DNA of 64,000 nucleotides from Alkalispirochaeta americana (GTDB lineage: Bacteria; Spirochaetota; Spirochaetia; DSM-27196; Alkalispirochaetaceae), in the NCBI RefSeq assembly GCF_900156105.1, contig NZ_FTMS01000010.1:83895-147894 (forward strand), read 5' to 3'. Below are positions 16,514 to 25,988 of this stretch, in pieces. Both the position numbers and the translations under genes were made by a program. The notes beneath the pieces are model-generated. The model saw nothing but the letters and a program-made list of their open reading frames with translations, was not told where the DNA came from and ran no database searches. The number at the start of each line of letters is the position of its first letter. Positions within the stretch are counted from its first letter, which is position 1.

Positions 16514-17425
16514 CAGAAGCGTCGCCCAGCCCGCCGCATCCAGTCCTATCAGACCGGTGACAGCAAGCCGTCCTGCCAGCTCAATCCAGCGGGGATCATC
16601 CCGCCCCAAATCCTGCAAGGCCCTGCGCCCGGCCGGGATATCACCCGCTGCGGCCCTGCTCAAGGCCTCCCAGAATTGCAGCTCCCGGTTATCCGGGGCT
16701 TTTCGTCGAGCCTCTGCGTAGGCTGTTTCGGCACCGGCCATATCTCCCCGGGCCAGGGCATCATCACCCTTTTCGGCGGCAGCGTAGGCCCCGTGGAGGC
16801 TAATCAGCCGATTCAGCTCCTCCAGAGGCTCCCGGGAATCCTCCACGCGAAGATCCAGGATCGTTCCCTCCCGAACCGAAGCAACCCGATCCAGGGAAAC
16901 GACCACCATCGCTGCCGACTGGCGTCCTCGCAGGTCTCCTCCTGCAAGCTCCGCCGCCTGAAGGGCCGCAAACATCCGTTCTGCCAGGGCACCCCGGGAC
17001 TCCCTGTAGGCCCGGGCCATCGCCTCGGGCACCCCGGGCCGGTCCATCATATTCGCCTGAACCGAGAGGAAGGGCTCCCGCAGGTGCCCCGCCCGGGCGA
17101 TACAACACTCTCCGGTGTGGGAAGCGCTTTCTCCCGAAGGAGAAATCACCGCCACCTGACGCACCTGGGGGTGCTCGTCGCCCACCAGGAGCATGGCCAA
17201 CACCGCCGGAGGAGCAAGCCCCCGCTCAAGCAGGGCCAGCCCCAGAGGGCCAAAATCAGCATTTACCACGGACTGGGTGACCACCACCCCCACTCCGGGC
17301 CGTGCCCAGGGAACCACGGAACCCACAGAAAAATAGTGGGACTGAACGGCGGCCCCCATGGTTCGCGTTTCCCGATCGACCGCTACAATCGAGTAGGTAG
17401 CTGCAAGTTTCTTCGTGTAAGCCAT
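16505..17425 (-). CDS. DUF1028 protein with TPR-like tail
   Basis: A 306-residue soluble protein. Residues 8-215 match DUF1028 ([42 protein letters not shown]), a family with an Ntn-hydrolase-like fold and no established reaction. The C-terminal 80 residues ([29 protein letters not shown]) resemble a tetratricopeptide repeat. The start is taken as the ATG at 17425, 13 bases after the methyltransferase stop; a TTG at 17464 is in frame but would add residues not expected in the family. Gene order and spacing suggest one operon with the methyltransferase. Function not known. Confidence 0.82.
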   Translation of the reverse strand: MAYTKKLAATYSIVAVDRETRTMGAAVQSHYFSVGSVVPWARPGVGVVVTQSVVNADFGPLGLALLERGLAPPAVLAMLLVGDEHPQVRQVAVISPSGESASHTGECCIARAGHLREPFLSVQANMMDRPGVPEAMARAYRESRGALAERMFAALQAAELAGGDLRGRQSAAMVVVSLDRVASVREGTILDLRVEDSREPLEELNRLISLHGAYAAAEKGDDALARGDMAGAETAYAEARRKAPDNRELQFWEALSRAAAGDIPAGRRALQDLGRDDPRWIELAGRLAVTGLIGLDAAGWATLLEQ

Positions 17426-17438
17426 CAGAAGGAGAGTA

Positions 17439-18656
17439 TCACCCGCAACCCCCACCACAGGCAAGGTCTTTCGTGTTCAAACCACGAACCATCCCTCGGG
17501 ACGGGCAATCGGGAAGGCTGGAACGGCAATCCAGAAGAAAGAGAAACTCCTTGACCCTGCCTGGTCGGCTGCGAAGATTGCGGCTTCCCCGAAAGACCGC
17601 ATAGGGCGTCTCGAAGAGGTCCACCGATCCCAGTTCCTGAAGCACCCCGAGAATATCCTCTCGCGAAAGAAAGCCCTCGCTATTGAAAGAGACCAGGATA
17701 AAGCGTGTTCTCAGAGACCGGAGAAGTTCCTCGAAAGCCCCGGCAACCCTGCGCCGGCTATTGTAGTCCGAACGGTTCCAGTCGGGAGGTATCCCCGAGA
17801 CGGGACTCACCTCCCGGGGCTCCTGGTACCGGGCAATCAGATTCAGCATGAAATAGTTCGAACCATAGGGATGCTGATTGTAGGGAGGGTCCAGATAGAC
17901 CAGATCAAGAACATCCTCCTGCGCCAGACGTGGAGCAAGGTCGTTTGCATCTTCACGAAACACACTCCAGGATCCTTCCCAGGGAGAAAAGCAGGGATAC
18001 CGCAGCTGAATATCCCCCCGGATTCGCGTCAAGGCGTCCTCGCCTGCTCCCCCGAACCGCCCCAGGCCGGTTCGTTTGTCCTTGTAGAAGCCCTTGAAGA
18101 CTCCGGCTGTATTTGCGTGAACCGAGGCGGCCGCCAGGAGGGGGCCCAGGAAAAAGGGCTGGAGCTCTTTCTCGAGGCCCTCAATGTAATACCGGGCCGT
18201 ATCGAGAAAACAGGCGTTGCGGCGCGTGTAAAACACCCGCTCACCGGCCCGAATATTCTCGTCGTCCGCAGGAGCGTAGTTCCGGGCGATGAACCCTTCC
18301 CTCAGCAAGCCCCTTCGCTCGTCTGCCGCGAGCTGGCTCGTCAGCTCGCGATACCGTTCGTTCAGGAGGCTCTCGTCGAGATCGCTCCTGTTCGTCAGGT
18401 AGCACCGGTTGATGACTTCGCTGTAATGCTCCAGATCGTTGGCGATCAGACGATGACAGACCTTCTTGAGATACCGGGCCACGATCCCCGACCCGGAAAA
18501 AAGATCAGCTCCGGCCAGAGAGGGGCGGCCAAGGCGGCAGAGGATCTCCTGTACCGCTTGATCTATGAGGGGAAGCAAGGCCCGTTTGTTGCCGATGCAG
18601 GTTATCACTTGATCCCGTAGAAACGGTTCATCCCGCAGAAACGGTTGGGACACCAT
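17439..18656 (-). CDS. D12-class DNA adenine methyltransferase (orphan)
   Basis: A 405-residue enzyme expected to put a methyl group on N6 of adenine using AdoMet. Motif X-like ITCIGNKRALLPLI is at residue 18, the AdoMet motif I is DLFSGSG, and the catalytic motif IV is DPPYNQHPYGSNYF near residue 260, in the Dam-like (alpha) order. It is longer than Dam, with extra sequence between motifs I and IV. No restriction endonuclease gene is nearby, so it is probably a solitary regulatory or protective methylase; the target site cannot be read from sequence. The ATG at 18656 is used because longer reading frames run into the divergent ABC promoter. Its N-terminus contains an 18-bp repeat (PFLRDE/PFLRDQ). 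Confidence 0.87.
   Translation of the reverse strand: MVSQPFLRDEPFLRDQVITCIGNKRALLPLIDQAVQEILCRLGRPSLAGADLFSGSGIVARYLKKVCHRLIANDLEHYSEVINRCYLTNRSDLDESLLNERYRELTSQLAADERRGLLREGFIARNYAPADDENIRAGERVFYTRRNACFLDTARYYIEGLEKELQPFFLGPLLAAASVHANTAGVFKGFYKDKRTGLGRFGGAGEDALTRIRGDIQLRYPCFSPWEGSWSVFREDANDLAPRLAQEDVLDLVYLDPPYNQHPYGSNYFMLNLIARYQEPREVSPVSGIPPDWNRSDYNSRRRVAGAFEELLRSLRTRFILVSFNSEGFLSREDILGVLQELGSVDLFETPYAVFRGSRNLRSRPGRVKEFLFLLDCRSSLPDCPSRGMVRGLNTKDLACGGGCG
18609..18644 (-). repeat. 18-bp in-frame repeat in the methyltransferase N-terminus
   Basis: Two adjacent 18-base units (18609-18626 and 18627-18644) differing at two positions encode PFLRDQ and PFLRDE at residues about 5-16 of the methyltransferase. 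Confidence 0.75.
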
Positions 18657-18674
18657 AGCGATCCAGCCTATACT
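18645..18674 (+). promoter_or_regulatory. Promoter of the ABC exporter operon, leaderless spacing
   Basis: TTGGGA, 18-base spacer, TATACT, then 6 bases (ACGGCG) to the ATG at 18681. No Shine-Dalgarno is present. The spacing predicts a transcript starting at or beside the AUG. Confidence 0.6.
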
Positions 18675-18680
18675 ACGGCG

Positions 18681-20429
18681 ATGGACCATGACAACGCACT
18701 GCGATCAACCCTGAAAATCCTCTGGCCCTTTCTCCGTCCCTACCGGGCCCACCTGGCGGCGGCCTTCGGAGCGATGATTCTGGTGGACGGCTTTGCCTAT
18801 ATCGTGCCCGCAATCATCGCCTATGCCACAGATCATATCTATCCTTCCCTGCAGGAGCCGGGAATGCTCCGACGCCTGACAGCGCTCTCGGGAGGCCTCC
18901 TTGCTATCGCCATCCTGCGGGGAATAGCGGTTCATCTGATGATCCGAACCTTCTGGTTCACCGCCGAGGCGGTGGTGCGGGATCTGCGAAACAGCCTCTA
19001 CGAAAAGCTCCAGCACCTGGAAACAGCCTTCTACGATCAGGCCCGAACAGGCGACCTCATGTCTCGGGCAACCTGGGACATTCAGCTTATCCGGAACTTC
19101 ATCGCCTTCGGCCTCGAGCATCGCCTGCGCATAACTCTGATCTCGGCAACAATCTTCGCTCTCATGCTTCTGCAGGACTGGCGCCTTGCCCTGGCGGTCT
19201 ACACGGCGATTCCTCTTTTCATCGCGGCGATCATTCACTACAGCCGAAAGATGCGCTCCGCCGGAGCAGCCCAGCAACGCGAGATGGGACGCCTGAACAC
19301 ACACATTCAGGAAAACATCACAGGAATACGGATCGTAAAGGCCTTTGCCCTGGAAGAAGAGGAAATAAAACGCTTTGACCGGCAAAACAAGCGAATGCTC
19401 CAACGGGATCTGGAGGCTTCCCTTCTCCAGGCGTACCTGAACCCGATCCTCCTGATCACCGACGGCGCGGGAGCCCTGATCGTGCTGGCCCTGGGAGGGT
19501 TCCGGGTCATCTCCGGCGATATGTCCCTGGGAACACTTCTGGCCTTTATTACCTATCTCTCGGTCATGGCCTTTCCCTTGCGGATTCTGGCCTTCAACAC
19601 CGCTCTGGTAAATCAGGCCGCCAGCGCGGCCCACCGGGTCCGGCAAATCCTGACAAGCCCCGACCAGCACCAGCGGAACACCGGGCAATGCCGCACTCCC
19701 ATCAGGGGAGCCATATCGTTCCAGGGCGTGGGATTTCACTACCATCCCGATACGCCCGTGCTCAAGGATGTCTCTTTCGAGATCGATCCGGGGGAACGAG
19801 TGGCCCTCTTCGGCCTCACCGGAGCAGGGAAAAGCACGCTTATATCCCTGATTCCCCGGTTCTACCCACCCACGGCAGGATCGATCCTGATCGACGGGGA
19901 GAACATCGAGAACTGGGATCTCCCCTACCTGCGGTCCCGGATCGGAACGGTCCTGCAGGAAACCTTTCTCTTCTCCGCCACCATACGGGACAATATCGCC
20001 TTTGCCCGCCCCGATGCATCGGATCAGGAGATTCAGCAAGTGGCCCGCTACGCCCAGATCCATGATTTTATCATGACTCTTCCCCAGGGATACCACACCA
20101 CCGTGGGAGAGTACGGAACGGGGCTCTCGGGCGGACAGCGGCAGCGGATCGCCATCGCCCGGACGCTCCTCCAGGATCCCCAGATCCTCATCCTGGATGA
20201 TTCCACCTCCAGCCTTGATGCGGTCACAGAACGACGTATCCAGCAACAGCTTCACACCCTCATGGCAGGGCGCACCACAATCATTATTGCCCAACGGGTT
20301 AGTTCCCTGGCCCTGGCAGACCGAATCATCGTGCTGGACAAGGGAACAGTTCAGGCCATGGACTCCCACGAGGTTTTGCTGGAGCAGAACAGCCTCTACC
20401 GGACAATCTACGAGAAACAGGAGGTCTGA
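18681..20429 (+). CDS. ABC exporter half-transporter, degenerate-site subunit
   Basis: A 582-residue fusion of a six-helix exporter membrane domain (residues 15-320) and an ATPase domain. Walker A is GLTGAGKST (about 379), the signature is canonical LSGGQ (about 481), but the Walker B region reads ILDDSTSSLD, with Asp in place of the catalytic Glu, and the switch His is Gln (IIIAQRVSS). This is the pattern of the non-catalytic partner in heterodimeric exporters such as TM287/288. The partner gene follows 3 bases later. The substrate is unknown: drugs, lipids or peptides are possible. The start codon lies 6 bases after a -10 box. Confidence 0.93.
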   Translation: MDHDNALRSTLKILWPFLRPYRAHLAAAFGAMILVDGFAYIVPAIIAYATDHIYPSLQEPGMLRRLTALSGGLLAIAILRGIAVHLMIRTFWFTAEAVVRDLRNSLYEKLQHLETAFYDQARTGDLMSRATWDIQLIRNFIAFGLEHRLRITLISATIFALMLLQDWRLALAVYTAIPLFIAAIIHYSRKMRSAGAAQQREMGRLNTHIQENITGIRIVKAFALEEEEIKRFDRQNKRMLQRDLEASLLQAYLNPILLITDGAGALIVLALGGFRVISGDMSLGTLLAFITYLSVMAFPLRILAFNTALVNQAASAAHRVRQILTSPDQHQRNTGQCRTPIRGAISFQGVGFHYHPDTPVLKDVSFEIDPGERVALFGLTGAGKSTLISLIPRFYPPTAGSILIDGENIENWDLPYLRSRIGTVLQETFLFSATIRDNIAFARPDASDQEIQQVARYAQIHDFIMTLPQGYHTTVGEYGTGLSGGQRQRIAIARTLLQDPQILILDDSTSSLDAVTERRIQQQLHTLMAGRTTIIIAQRVSSLALADRIIVLDKGTVQAMDSHEVLLEQNSLYRTIYEKQEV

Positions 20430-20432
20430 GAC

Positions 20433-22223
20433 ATGCTGAACAAAGGGAGCACCCGCCAGATCCCGTTGCCCCGGGAGGAAGTTTCCCGGGGTTTTGACTG
20501 GACCATCCTGAGACGTCTCCTGGGATACCTGAGAGGCTATACCCGCAGCCTGGTGCTGATGTACACCCTGGCGATCATCGCCGTGGGATGCACCGTGACG
20601 ATCCCTCTTCTCCTGCAAATCGGTATCGACCGTTATATTGTCCCGGGAGACCTCCGGGGCCTGGCAAAACTTCTGACTTTTCTGGCAGCACTTCTGGCGG
20701 TTCTCTACTGGAGCAACCGCTACCAGGGAATACTCATGATGAAAATCGGCTACGGCCTGCTTTCATCGCTCAGAAAAGATCTGGTTACAGGCCTCCAGTA
20801 TCTCTCCTTCCGCTTTTACGACACCCACCAGGCAGGACAGATCATGAGCCGCGTCACCAACGATATCCAGGTCCTGGAAGAGCTCCTCCGGGCCGGCCTC
20901 GATACGGTGGTGGTTGATGTCCTCACCCTGGTCGGTTTGATCGCCGCCATGATGATCCTCGATCTTCGGCTGAGCCTGGTTCTGGTGATCACCCTTCCCC
21001 TGTTCTGCCTTCTGGTCTTTGGCCTTCAGGAGCAACTGATCAAACGGGGACGCCGAATCCAGCACACTCTCTCGGTCGTGAACGCCTTCCTGAACGAATC
21101 CATCTCGGGAATCAAGGTCATCCGCACCTTTGCCAGGGAAGACGAGAACATCAGAAACTTTGCCCGGATCAATCAGGAATATTACGAAGAAGCACGAACC
21201 TTCTACCCCCTGAACGCCCTCTTCTGGCAGAGCGTGGTCACCCTGGGCCTCACCGGAACAGCGCTGGTTCTTCTGGGCGGGGGAATACTTCTTCACCGCG
21301 AGGCAATCTCTCTGGGCGTAATTGCAGCTTTTCTGGTCTACATTAACCGGTTCTTCCAGCCACTCCAGAAAATCAGCAATATGCTGAACCAGATGAGCCG
21401 GGCCATGGCATCGGCCGAGCGAATCTTTTCGCTTATGGACGAGACCCTCCAGGTCTCAGACGAGGATCTTTCCGAAGATTTTTCCCCCTCCCGTTCCATC
21501 CGGGGCGAGGTATCTTTCCGGAATGTCTGGTTTGCCTACGAGGGGGAAGACTACGTTGTCCAGGATATCTCCTTTACCGCCCGGCCCGGAGAGACCCTGG
21601 CCGTGGTGGGTGCCACCGGTGCGGGGAAAAGCACCATCATGAACCTCCTGTGCCGCTTCTACGATCCGCTTCGGGGAAGCGTTCTGGTGGATCACCAGGA
21701 TCTGAGAACCCTTCCCCAGCAGTGGTTCCGCTCCCGAATAGCTCTGGTCATGCAAGACGCCGGAATTTTTTCGGGGACCATCGCCGAAAACGTTCGGTTC
21801 GGAGAACCCCGTGCCCCGGAAGAGCGAATCCATCAGGTTTTTCAGGATATGGGAGTCCAGGAGATGATCCAGTCTTTACCCGAGGGAATCCACACCCAGG
21901 TGGGAGAACGGGGAAACAACCTCTCCATCGGCCAGCGTCAGATTGTTGCCTTTGCAAGGGCCCTTATCAGGGACCCCACGGTGCTGATTCTGGACGAGGC
22001 CGGCGCCTACCTGGATATCCGAACCGAACAACTTGTCCACAAAGCCCTGGAACGGCTCCGCCGGGGCAGGACCACCTTTGTCATAGCCCACCGCCTGGCG
22101 ACGATCCGCACAGCCGATCGGATTCTGGTGATGCATCAGGGAAAGATCGTCGAGGAAGGCACCCACCAAGAGCTTGCAGCACAAAACGGACGCTACGCCT
22201 GCCTCCTGCGGCACCAGAGGTAA
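20433..22223 (+). CDS. ABC exporter half-transporter, catalytic subunit
   Basis: A 596-residue half-transporter: membrane domain (residues 25-340) and ATPase domain with Walker A GATGAGKST (about 394), Walker B ILDEAG with the catalytic Glu, and switch His in VIAHRLATI. Its signature motif is LSIGQ rather than LSGGQ. Because each ATP site pairs Walker motifs of one subunit with the signature of the other, the altered signature falls in the same site as the partner's altered Walker B and switch residues, leaving one good and one dead site. It begins 3 bases after the first subunit and is surely co-transcribed. Confidence 0.94.
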   Translation: MLNKGSTRQIPLPREEVSRGFDWTILRRLLGYLRGYTRSLVLMYTLAIIAVGCTVTIPLLLQIGIDRYIVPGDLRGLAKLLTFLAALLAVLYWSNRYQGILMMKIGYGLLSSLRKDLVTGLQYLSFRFYDTHQAGQIMSRVTNDIQVLEELLRAGLDTVVVDVLTLVGLIAAMMILDLRLSLVLVITLPLFCLLVFGLQEQLIKRGRRIQHTLSVVNAFLNESISGIKVIRTFAREDENIRNFARINQEYYEEARTFYPLNALFWQSVVTLGLTGTALVLLGGGILLHREAISLGVIAAFLVYINRFFQPLQKISNMLNQMSRAMASAERIFSLMDETLQVSDEDLSEDFSPSRSIRGEVSFRNVWFAYEGEDYVVQDISFTARPGETLAVVGATGAGKSTIMNLLCRFYDPLRGSVLVDHQDLRTLPQQWFRSRIALVMQDAGIFSGTIAENVRFGEPRAPEERIHQVFQDMGVQEMIQSLPEGIHTQVGERGNNLSIGQRQIVAFARALIRDPTVLILDEAGAYLDIRTEQLVHKALERLRRGRTTFVIAHRLATIRTADRILVMHQGKIVEEGTHQELAAQNGRYACLLRHQR

Positions 22224-22239
22224 CGTCCGGCAAATATCC

Positions 22240-24249
22240 TCAGGACGATGTCTCTTCCGATAGCGGGGGAGCAGACCGATCCCGATTGGCAGACCGATCA
22301 GGAGTGAAGGACAGATCCAGCGCAGGAGCCTGGCCAGGCCGCCGGAGCAGCTGACCAGGTTCGGGGCAGAGGATCTCCGGCCGGGCGTAATGGAACCCCT
22401 GGGCGATGGTACAAAAGGTCTCCTTCAGCTTGTCCGCCTGCTCCTGCGTCTCCACGCCTTCGGCCACGATGGTAAGGCCATAGAGGGTCGCCACGGAACA
22501 AATCAGATGGAAAAGCTTGAAGCTTTTCTCGTCGTTGCAGATATGCTCCACAAAGGAGCGGTCAATCTTCAGCTCGGTGAACGCCAGGGAATGGATACAG
22601 TAGAGCGAGGAGAAGCCCGTCCCGAAATCGTCAAGGGAGACTCCCACACCAAAACGGGTAAGTTCGCCCAGCACCTGCTGCATCAAGGGCATATCCTCGA
22701 TGAGCACATCCTCGGTGATCTCGAAGATAATCTGCGACGGGTCCACACCAGCGCGCCTTATGGCATCGATCACGTACTCGCTGAACCCGGCCATTCCAAA
22801 GAAGTGTGCCGAGGCGTTGATTGCCACGGGCGTTTTTGGGCCGTAGTGTTTTTCGATCTCGGGCATCTGATCGAGAATCATCCTGAAAATCAGGCGGCTG
22901 AAGGGTATGGTCAGGTGAGCCCTGAGGATAGCCGGAATAAAGATGTTCGGAGAAACCGATCCCAACTCGGGAGAATCCCACCGGGCCAGGGCCTCCACGC
23001 CCAGGATTTTTCCGGAGTGGACATCCACCTTGGGCTGGTAGGCGATGCGAAACTCCTCCTGCTGGATCGCCCGCTCCAGCAAGTTCTGAAGGCGCAGCGT
23101 CTCGTCGGCCCCGGCGAGCATCTCGGGAGCAAAAAAGACGAGCCCCTCCCGCAGGTGCTCCTTCGCCCAGCGCAGGGCGATGCTTGCACGGCGCCAGCAG
23201 ACCTCAAGACTGTCACCGTCCCCGGGATAGGAGGAAACACCGCAGTAGTAGGCGATGCGGTGCCCGTGACGGGCCGCTGGAAAGGCCCGATCGGTGGCGG
23301 CACAAAAGCGGCTGAACTCCCGTTGCAGATCCTCCTCGTCGGCCCCCTCGATCCAGAGGGCAAACTCATCCCCTCCAATCCGTGCGTAGTACTGGGGATA
23401 GGTCTCCTCCTTTTGAAGGAGTTCTGCCACGGTGCGCAGCACCTGATCCCCCCGATCGTTTCCGAACATGGCGTTGATCACCCGGAAGGCCTTGATATCA
23501 AGCAGCACCACGAACCCCTGCACCCCTGGCCCGGAGAGCCGCTCCTGGAGATATTCCTCGAAGCGATGCCGGTTGGGCAAACCCGTGAGGGAATCGTAGA
23601 AGGCAAGACGCTCGATACGCCCCTTGGACCGGTCCAGTTCATGGATGTGCCGGAGCAATCCCGACCTGAAGGTGTTCACCGTGATCCCGCTGACGCAGGC
23701 AAAGCCGGTCATGATGATCCCGTGGAAGATCCAGGTCAGGGGGCTGTTCACCCTCATGGCGGCCTGGGGAGTGTAGGAGACAACCCCCAGAAAAACGAGG
23801 AGGGCCAGAAGGGGAAAGACCAGAAGCATTCCTCCCACGGCAACCAGGGCTGCCCGGGGCCGCACAGTGACCACCACAATCATGATCACCGAGCAGAGCA
23901 AAATGGTGCCGCTTCCCAGGAGCCCGTTAAACACAAAGGAAAGCGTGGCGATGGGAGTAACTACCAGAATGATCAGGGCAAGCTTCAGCAGGGTTCCCAG
24001 GACCTTCCGGAAGGTTAGCCCCCCGGCAAGGAGCAGAACAGCCAGGAGATCGGCCCACAACATGACAAAAGTTTGCCGATCGAGGCCGTGCAGAAAGGCC
24101 GCCAGGGCGTGGAGAATTCCCGCCAGGAGAAGAAATACAACGCCCAGGAGGAGATACAGGTTCAGGAGGGCATCAATTTGTTGTTGTATTGAGGCAGCCG
24201 GAAAATCCTGCGCCCCCCCCTTGCGGGGTTCTTTCGATAACCACGTCAC
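22240..24249 (-). CDS. GGDEF-EAL c-di-GMP turnover protein
   Basis: A 669-residue membrane protein: about six helices (residues 25-190), a GGDEF domain (about 205-365) with intact GGDEF (RIGGDEFALW), and an EAL domain (about 385-630) with GVEALARW, DDFGTGFSS, ELKIDRSFV and AEGVET. Both the cyclase and phosphodiesterase active sites appear complete, so the net direction cannot be judged; no RxxD inhibitory site is evident before GGDEF. The GTG start at 24249 has GGAGG 4 bases upstream. The C-terminal 30 residues are Arg/Ser-rich and look disordered. It stands alone between convergent and tandem neighbours. Confidence 0.92.
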   Translation of the reverse strand: MTWLSKEPRKGGAQDFPAASIQQQIDALLNLYLLLGVVFLLLAGILHALAAFLHGLDRQTFVMLWADLLAVLLLAGGLTFRKVLGTLLKLALIILVVTPIATLSFVFNGLLGSGTILLCSVIMIVVVTVRPRAALVAVGGMLLVFPLLALLVFLGVVSYTPQAAMRVNSPLTWIFHGIIMTGFACVSGITVNTFRSGLLRHIHELDRSKGRIERLAFYDSLTGLPNRHRFEEYLQERLSGPGVQGFVVLLDIKAFRVINAMFGNDRGDQVLRTVAELLQKEETYPQYYARIGGDEFALWIEGADEEDLQREFSRFCAATDRAFPAARHGHRIAYYCGVSSYPGDGDSLEVCWRRASIALRWAKEHLREGLVFFAPEMLAGADETLRLQNLLERAIQQEEFRIAYQPKVDVHSGKILGVEALARWDSPELGSVSPNIFIPAILRAHLTIPFSRLIFRMILDQMPEIEKHYGPKTPVAINASAHFFGMAGFSEYVIDAIRRAGVDPSQIIFEITEDVLIEDMPLMQQVLGELTRFGVGVSLDDFGTGFSSLYCIHSLAFTELKIDRSFVEHICNDEKSFKLFHLICSVATLYGLTIVAEGVETQEQADKLKETFCTIAQGFHYARPEILCPEPGQLLRRPGQAPALDLSFTPDRSANRDRSAPPLSEETSS

Positions 24250-24281
24250 AACGCCTCCGGTATCAGACTCGGATATCTTAC

Positions 24282-24311
24282 ACTATAGCGCAAGACCGAC
24301 TGTTTTTCGAA
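24282..24311 (-). promoter_or_regulatory. Possible promoter of the GGDEF-EAL gene
   Basis: Minus strand: -10 TATAGT, with a weak -35 (TTCGAA) 18 bases upstream. The leader to the GTG is about 30 bases and contains GGAGG, so this gene has a normal leader. Confidence 0.4.
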
Positions 24312-24355
24312 CATCTGCGCTTGGCTCGGGCGACTCGGTTGCCCCGGTCGACCGT

Positions 24356-25978
24356 TCAGTCGATCCCGGAATCGATGAAACGGGCCTGGCCGGTCCTGAG
24401 ATACCCCAGGGGATGTAACGAGAGGCCCCGGATCTCCGAGCGAACCGCCTTGATCTGCCCCTGGTGGTAGAGAACAATCCAGGGTGCGTCGTCCCGGATC
24501 TCCTGGATAACCTCGGCGTAGATCTCGCGCCGGGCCAGCGGGTCCACCTCTGCCCGGCCCCGGGAAAGGAGGTCGTCCACCACAGGATTGGAGTAGAAGC
24601 CCCGATTATCCCCCCCCGGGGGGGCCTGTTCACTATGGAACTGCCGAAAAAGCCCCCAGTCTCCATCGAGGGTAATAACGTCCTGCCCCATCAGATAGGC
24701 GTCGTATCCCGCCTGGTCGGCCGGGAGCGCCGTGAGATCCAGAAGTCGGGGCCAGGGGTGGCTTTCAAGACGAAGCCGAACACCCACATCAAGGAGCATG
24801 TCCTGCACCGCTTCGGCCACCGCAACGTCCCGAGGGTATCGGCCCCGGGGATGGTAGAGCACCATATCGAACCCTTCGGGAAAGCCTGCCCGGGCCAGTA
24901 GCTGCCGGGCCCGGGACGGATCGTAGTCGTACGAGGCCACCGGAGCGTAGCCAAAGACGGCCGGAGCCAGGGGCCCGTCGGCGACGATAGCCTCCCCCTG
25001 AAGAAGCTCCAGGATACGATCCCTGTGAATGGCATGGTTCAAAGCCTGCCGAACCAGGGGTCGGTCGAGAGGGCCGCGGCGCGTGTTCAGGCCGATATAG
25101 ATGGTACGGACCGTGCTCTGACGCACCACAGTGATCCCGGAGAGTGTCTCGAGGGTTTCCGCAGCCCCGGGAGGAATTTCCAGGGCCACATCAATATCGC
25201 CGTTTTCAAGAGCAGCTATTCGCGCCGAAGCCTGGGGCAGAAAGGTAAAAACGAGACGGGAAATCAGGGGAGACGGCCCCCGGTACCTTGGGTTTATCGC
25301 CAGGGTGATCTGCTCGCCCCTGGCCCAGTGGTCCACCACGTAGGGTCCGGTTCCTGCGGGCAGGGAAAGGCTCTCTCCGGGAGCCAGCTGCCGAAATTGG
25401 GAAGGGCTTACAATTCCCAGGGAAGGGTGGGCCAGGTGGGCGGGAAAGGGGGCGCAGGGACGCGCAAGCCTTATCCGCACCGTATGAGAACCGACCACCT
25501 CGATCGACTCCAGGTCTTCCAGGAGGGTCGCTCCCGCTGCACCAGTCCGGGCATCCCGGGAGCGCTCCAGATTTGCCTGAACCGCCCGGGCATCAAGGGG
25601 GGTTCCGTCGTGAAAGGTGACACCCCGGCGAATATGAAAGGTCCAGACAGTGGAATCCCGGTTACTCTCCCAGCGCTCGGCAAGACCTGGCACCAGGGAC
25701 GGGGCCGTGCCTGGAAGCCCCTCCTCCAGGACAACCAGACCCTCCACCAGATGCTCCACCACAGAGATCGCCGAGGATGAGCTGGCCTTCACCGGGTCCA
25801 GCGATTCCGGCTCAGCCCTGACGGCGATCGCCAGAACATCCCGGCCGGGAACGGCCTCGGGAGCCCCGGCCCCGAAGGCGGCGGTGGCCATAGCGGCCAT
25901 CACCCCCACCAGGAACACCCGCAGAAGAAGGGACCCGCCGATCACCTTCCGCGCTGCCACCCTCTTCCACACCGCCAC
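24356..25978 (-). CDS. Family 5 extracellular solute-binding protein
   Basis: A roughly 540-residue exported protein. The signal peptide is VAARKVIGGSLLLRVFLVG...ATAAFGAGA; no lipobox Cys follows, so it is probably periplasmic and soluble. The mature part matches the SBP_bac_5 (OppA/DppA) family: DVLAIAVRAEPESLDPVKAS near the start, WTFHIRRGVTFHDGTPLDA and LNTRRGPLDRPLVRQALNHAI later. Such proteins bind peptides, nickel, sugars or other solutes for ABC importers, but no permease or ATPase is next to it. It begins about 10 bases after the acyl-CoA ligase stop (GTG at 25978 chosen), with weak ribosome-binding sequence, so the start is approximate. Confidence 0.87.
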   Translation of the reverse strand: MAVWKRVAARKVIGGSLLLRVFLVGVMAAMATAAFGAGAPEAVPGRDVLAIAVRAEPESLDPVKASSSSAISVVEHLVEGLVVLEEGLPGTAPSLVPGLAERWESNRDSTVWTFHIRRGVTFHDGTPLDARAVQANLERSRDARTGAAGATLLEDLESIEVVGSHTVRIRLARPCAPFPAHLAHPSLGIVSPSQFRQLAPGESLSLPAGTGPYVVDHWARGEQITLAINPRYRGPSPLISRLVFTFLPQASARIAALENGDIDVALEIPPGAAETLETLSGITVVRQSTVRTIYIGLNTRRGPLDRPLVRQALNHAIHRDRILELLQGEAIVADGPLAPAVFGYAPVASYDYDPSRARQLLARAGFPEGFDMVLYHPRGRYPRDVAVAEAVQDMLLDVGVRLRLESHPWPRLLDLTALPADQAGYDAYLMGQDVITLDGDWGLFRQFHSEQAPPGGDNRGFYSNPVVDDLLSRGRAEVDPLARREIYAEVIQEIRDDAPWIVLYHQGQIKAVRSEIRGLSLHPLGYLRTGQARFIDSGID

Positions 25979-25988
25979 GGCTGTACGC

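Noticed and set aside
18705..20618. A 637-codon open frame opposite the first ABC exporter gene
   Set aside because: The plus strand holds all ABC motifs in order; the antisense product has none and spans a gene boundary.
22390..24018. A 542-codon open frame on the plus strand opposite the GGDEF-EAL gene
   Set aside because: The minus strand carries clear GGDEF and EAL motifs; the plus-strand product has no recognisable domain. Long antisense frames are expected at this GC content.
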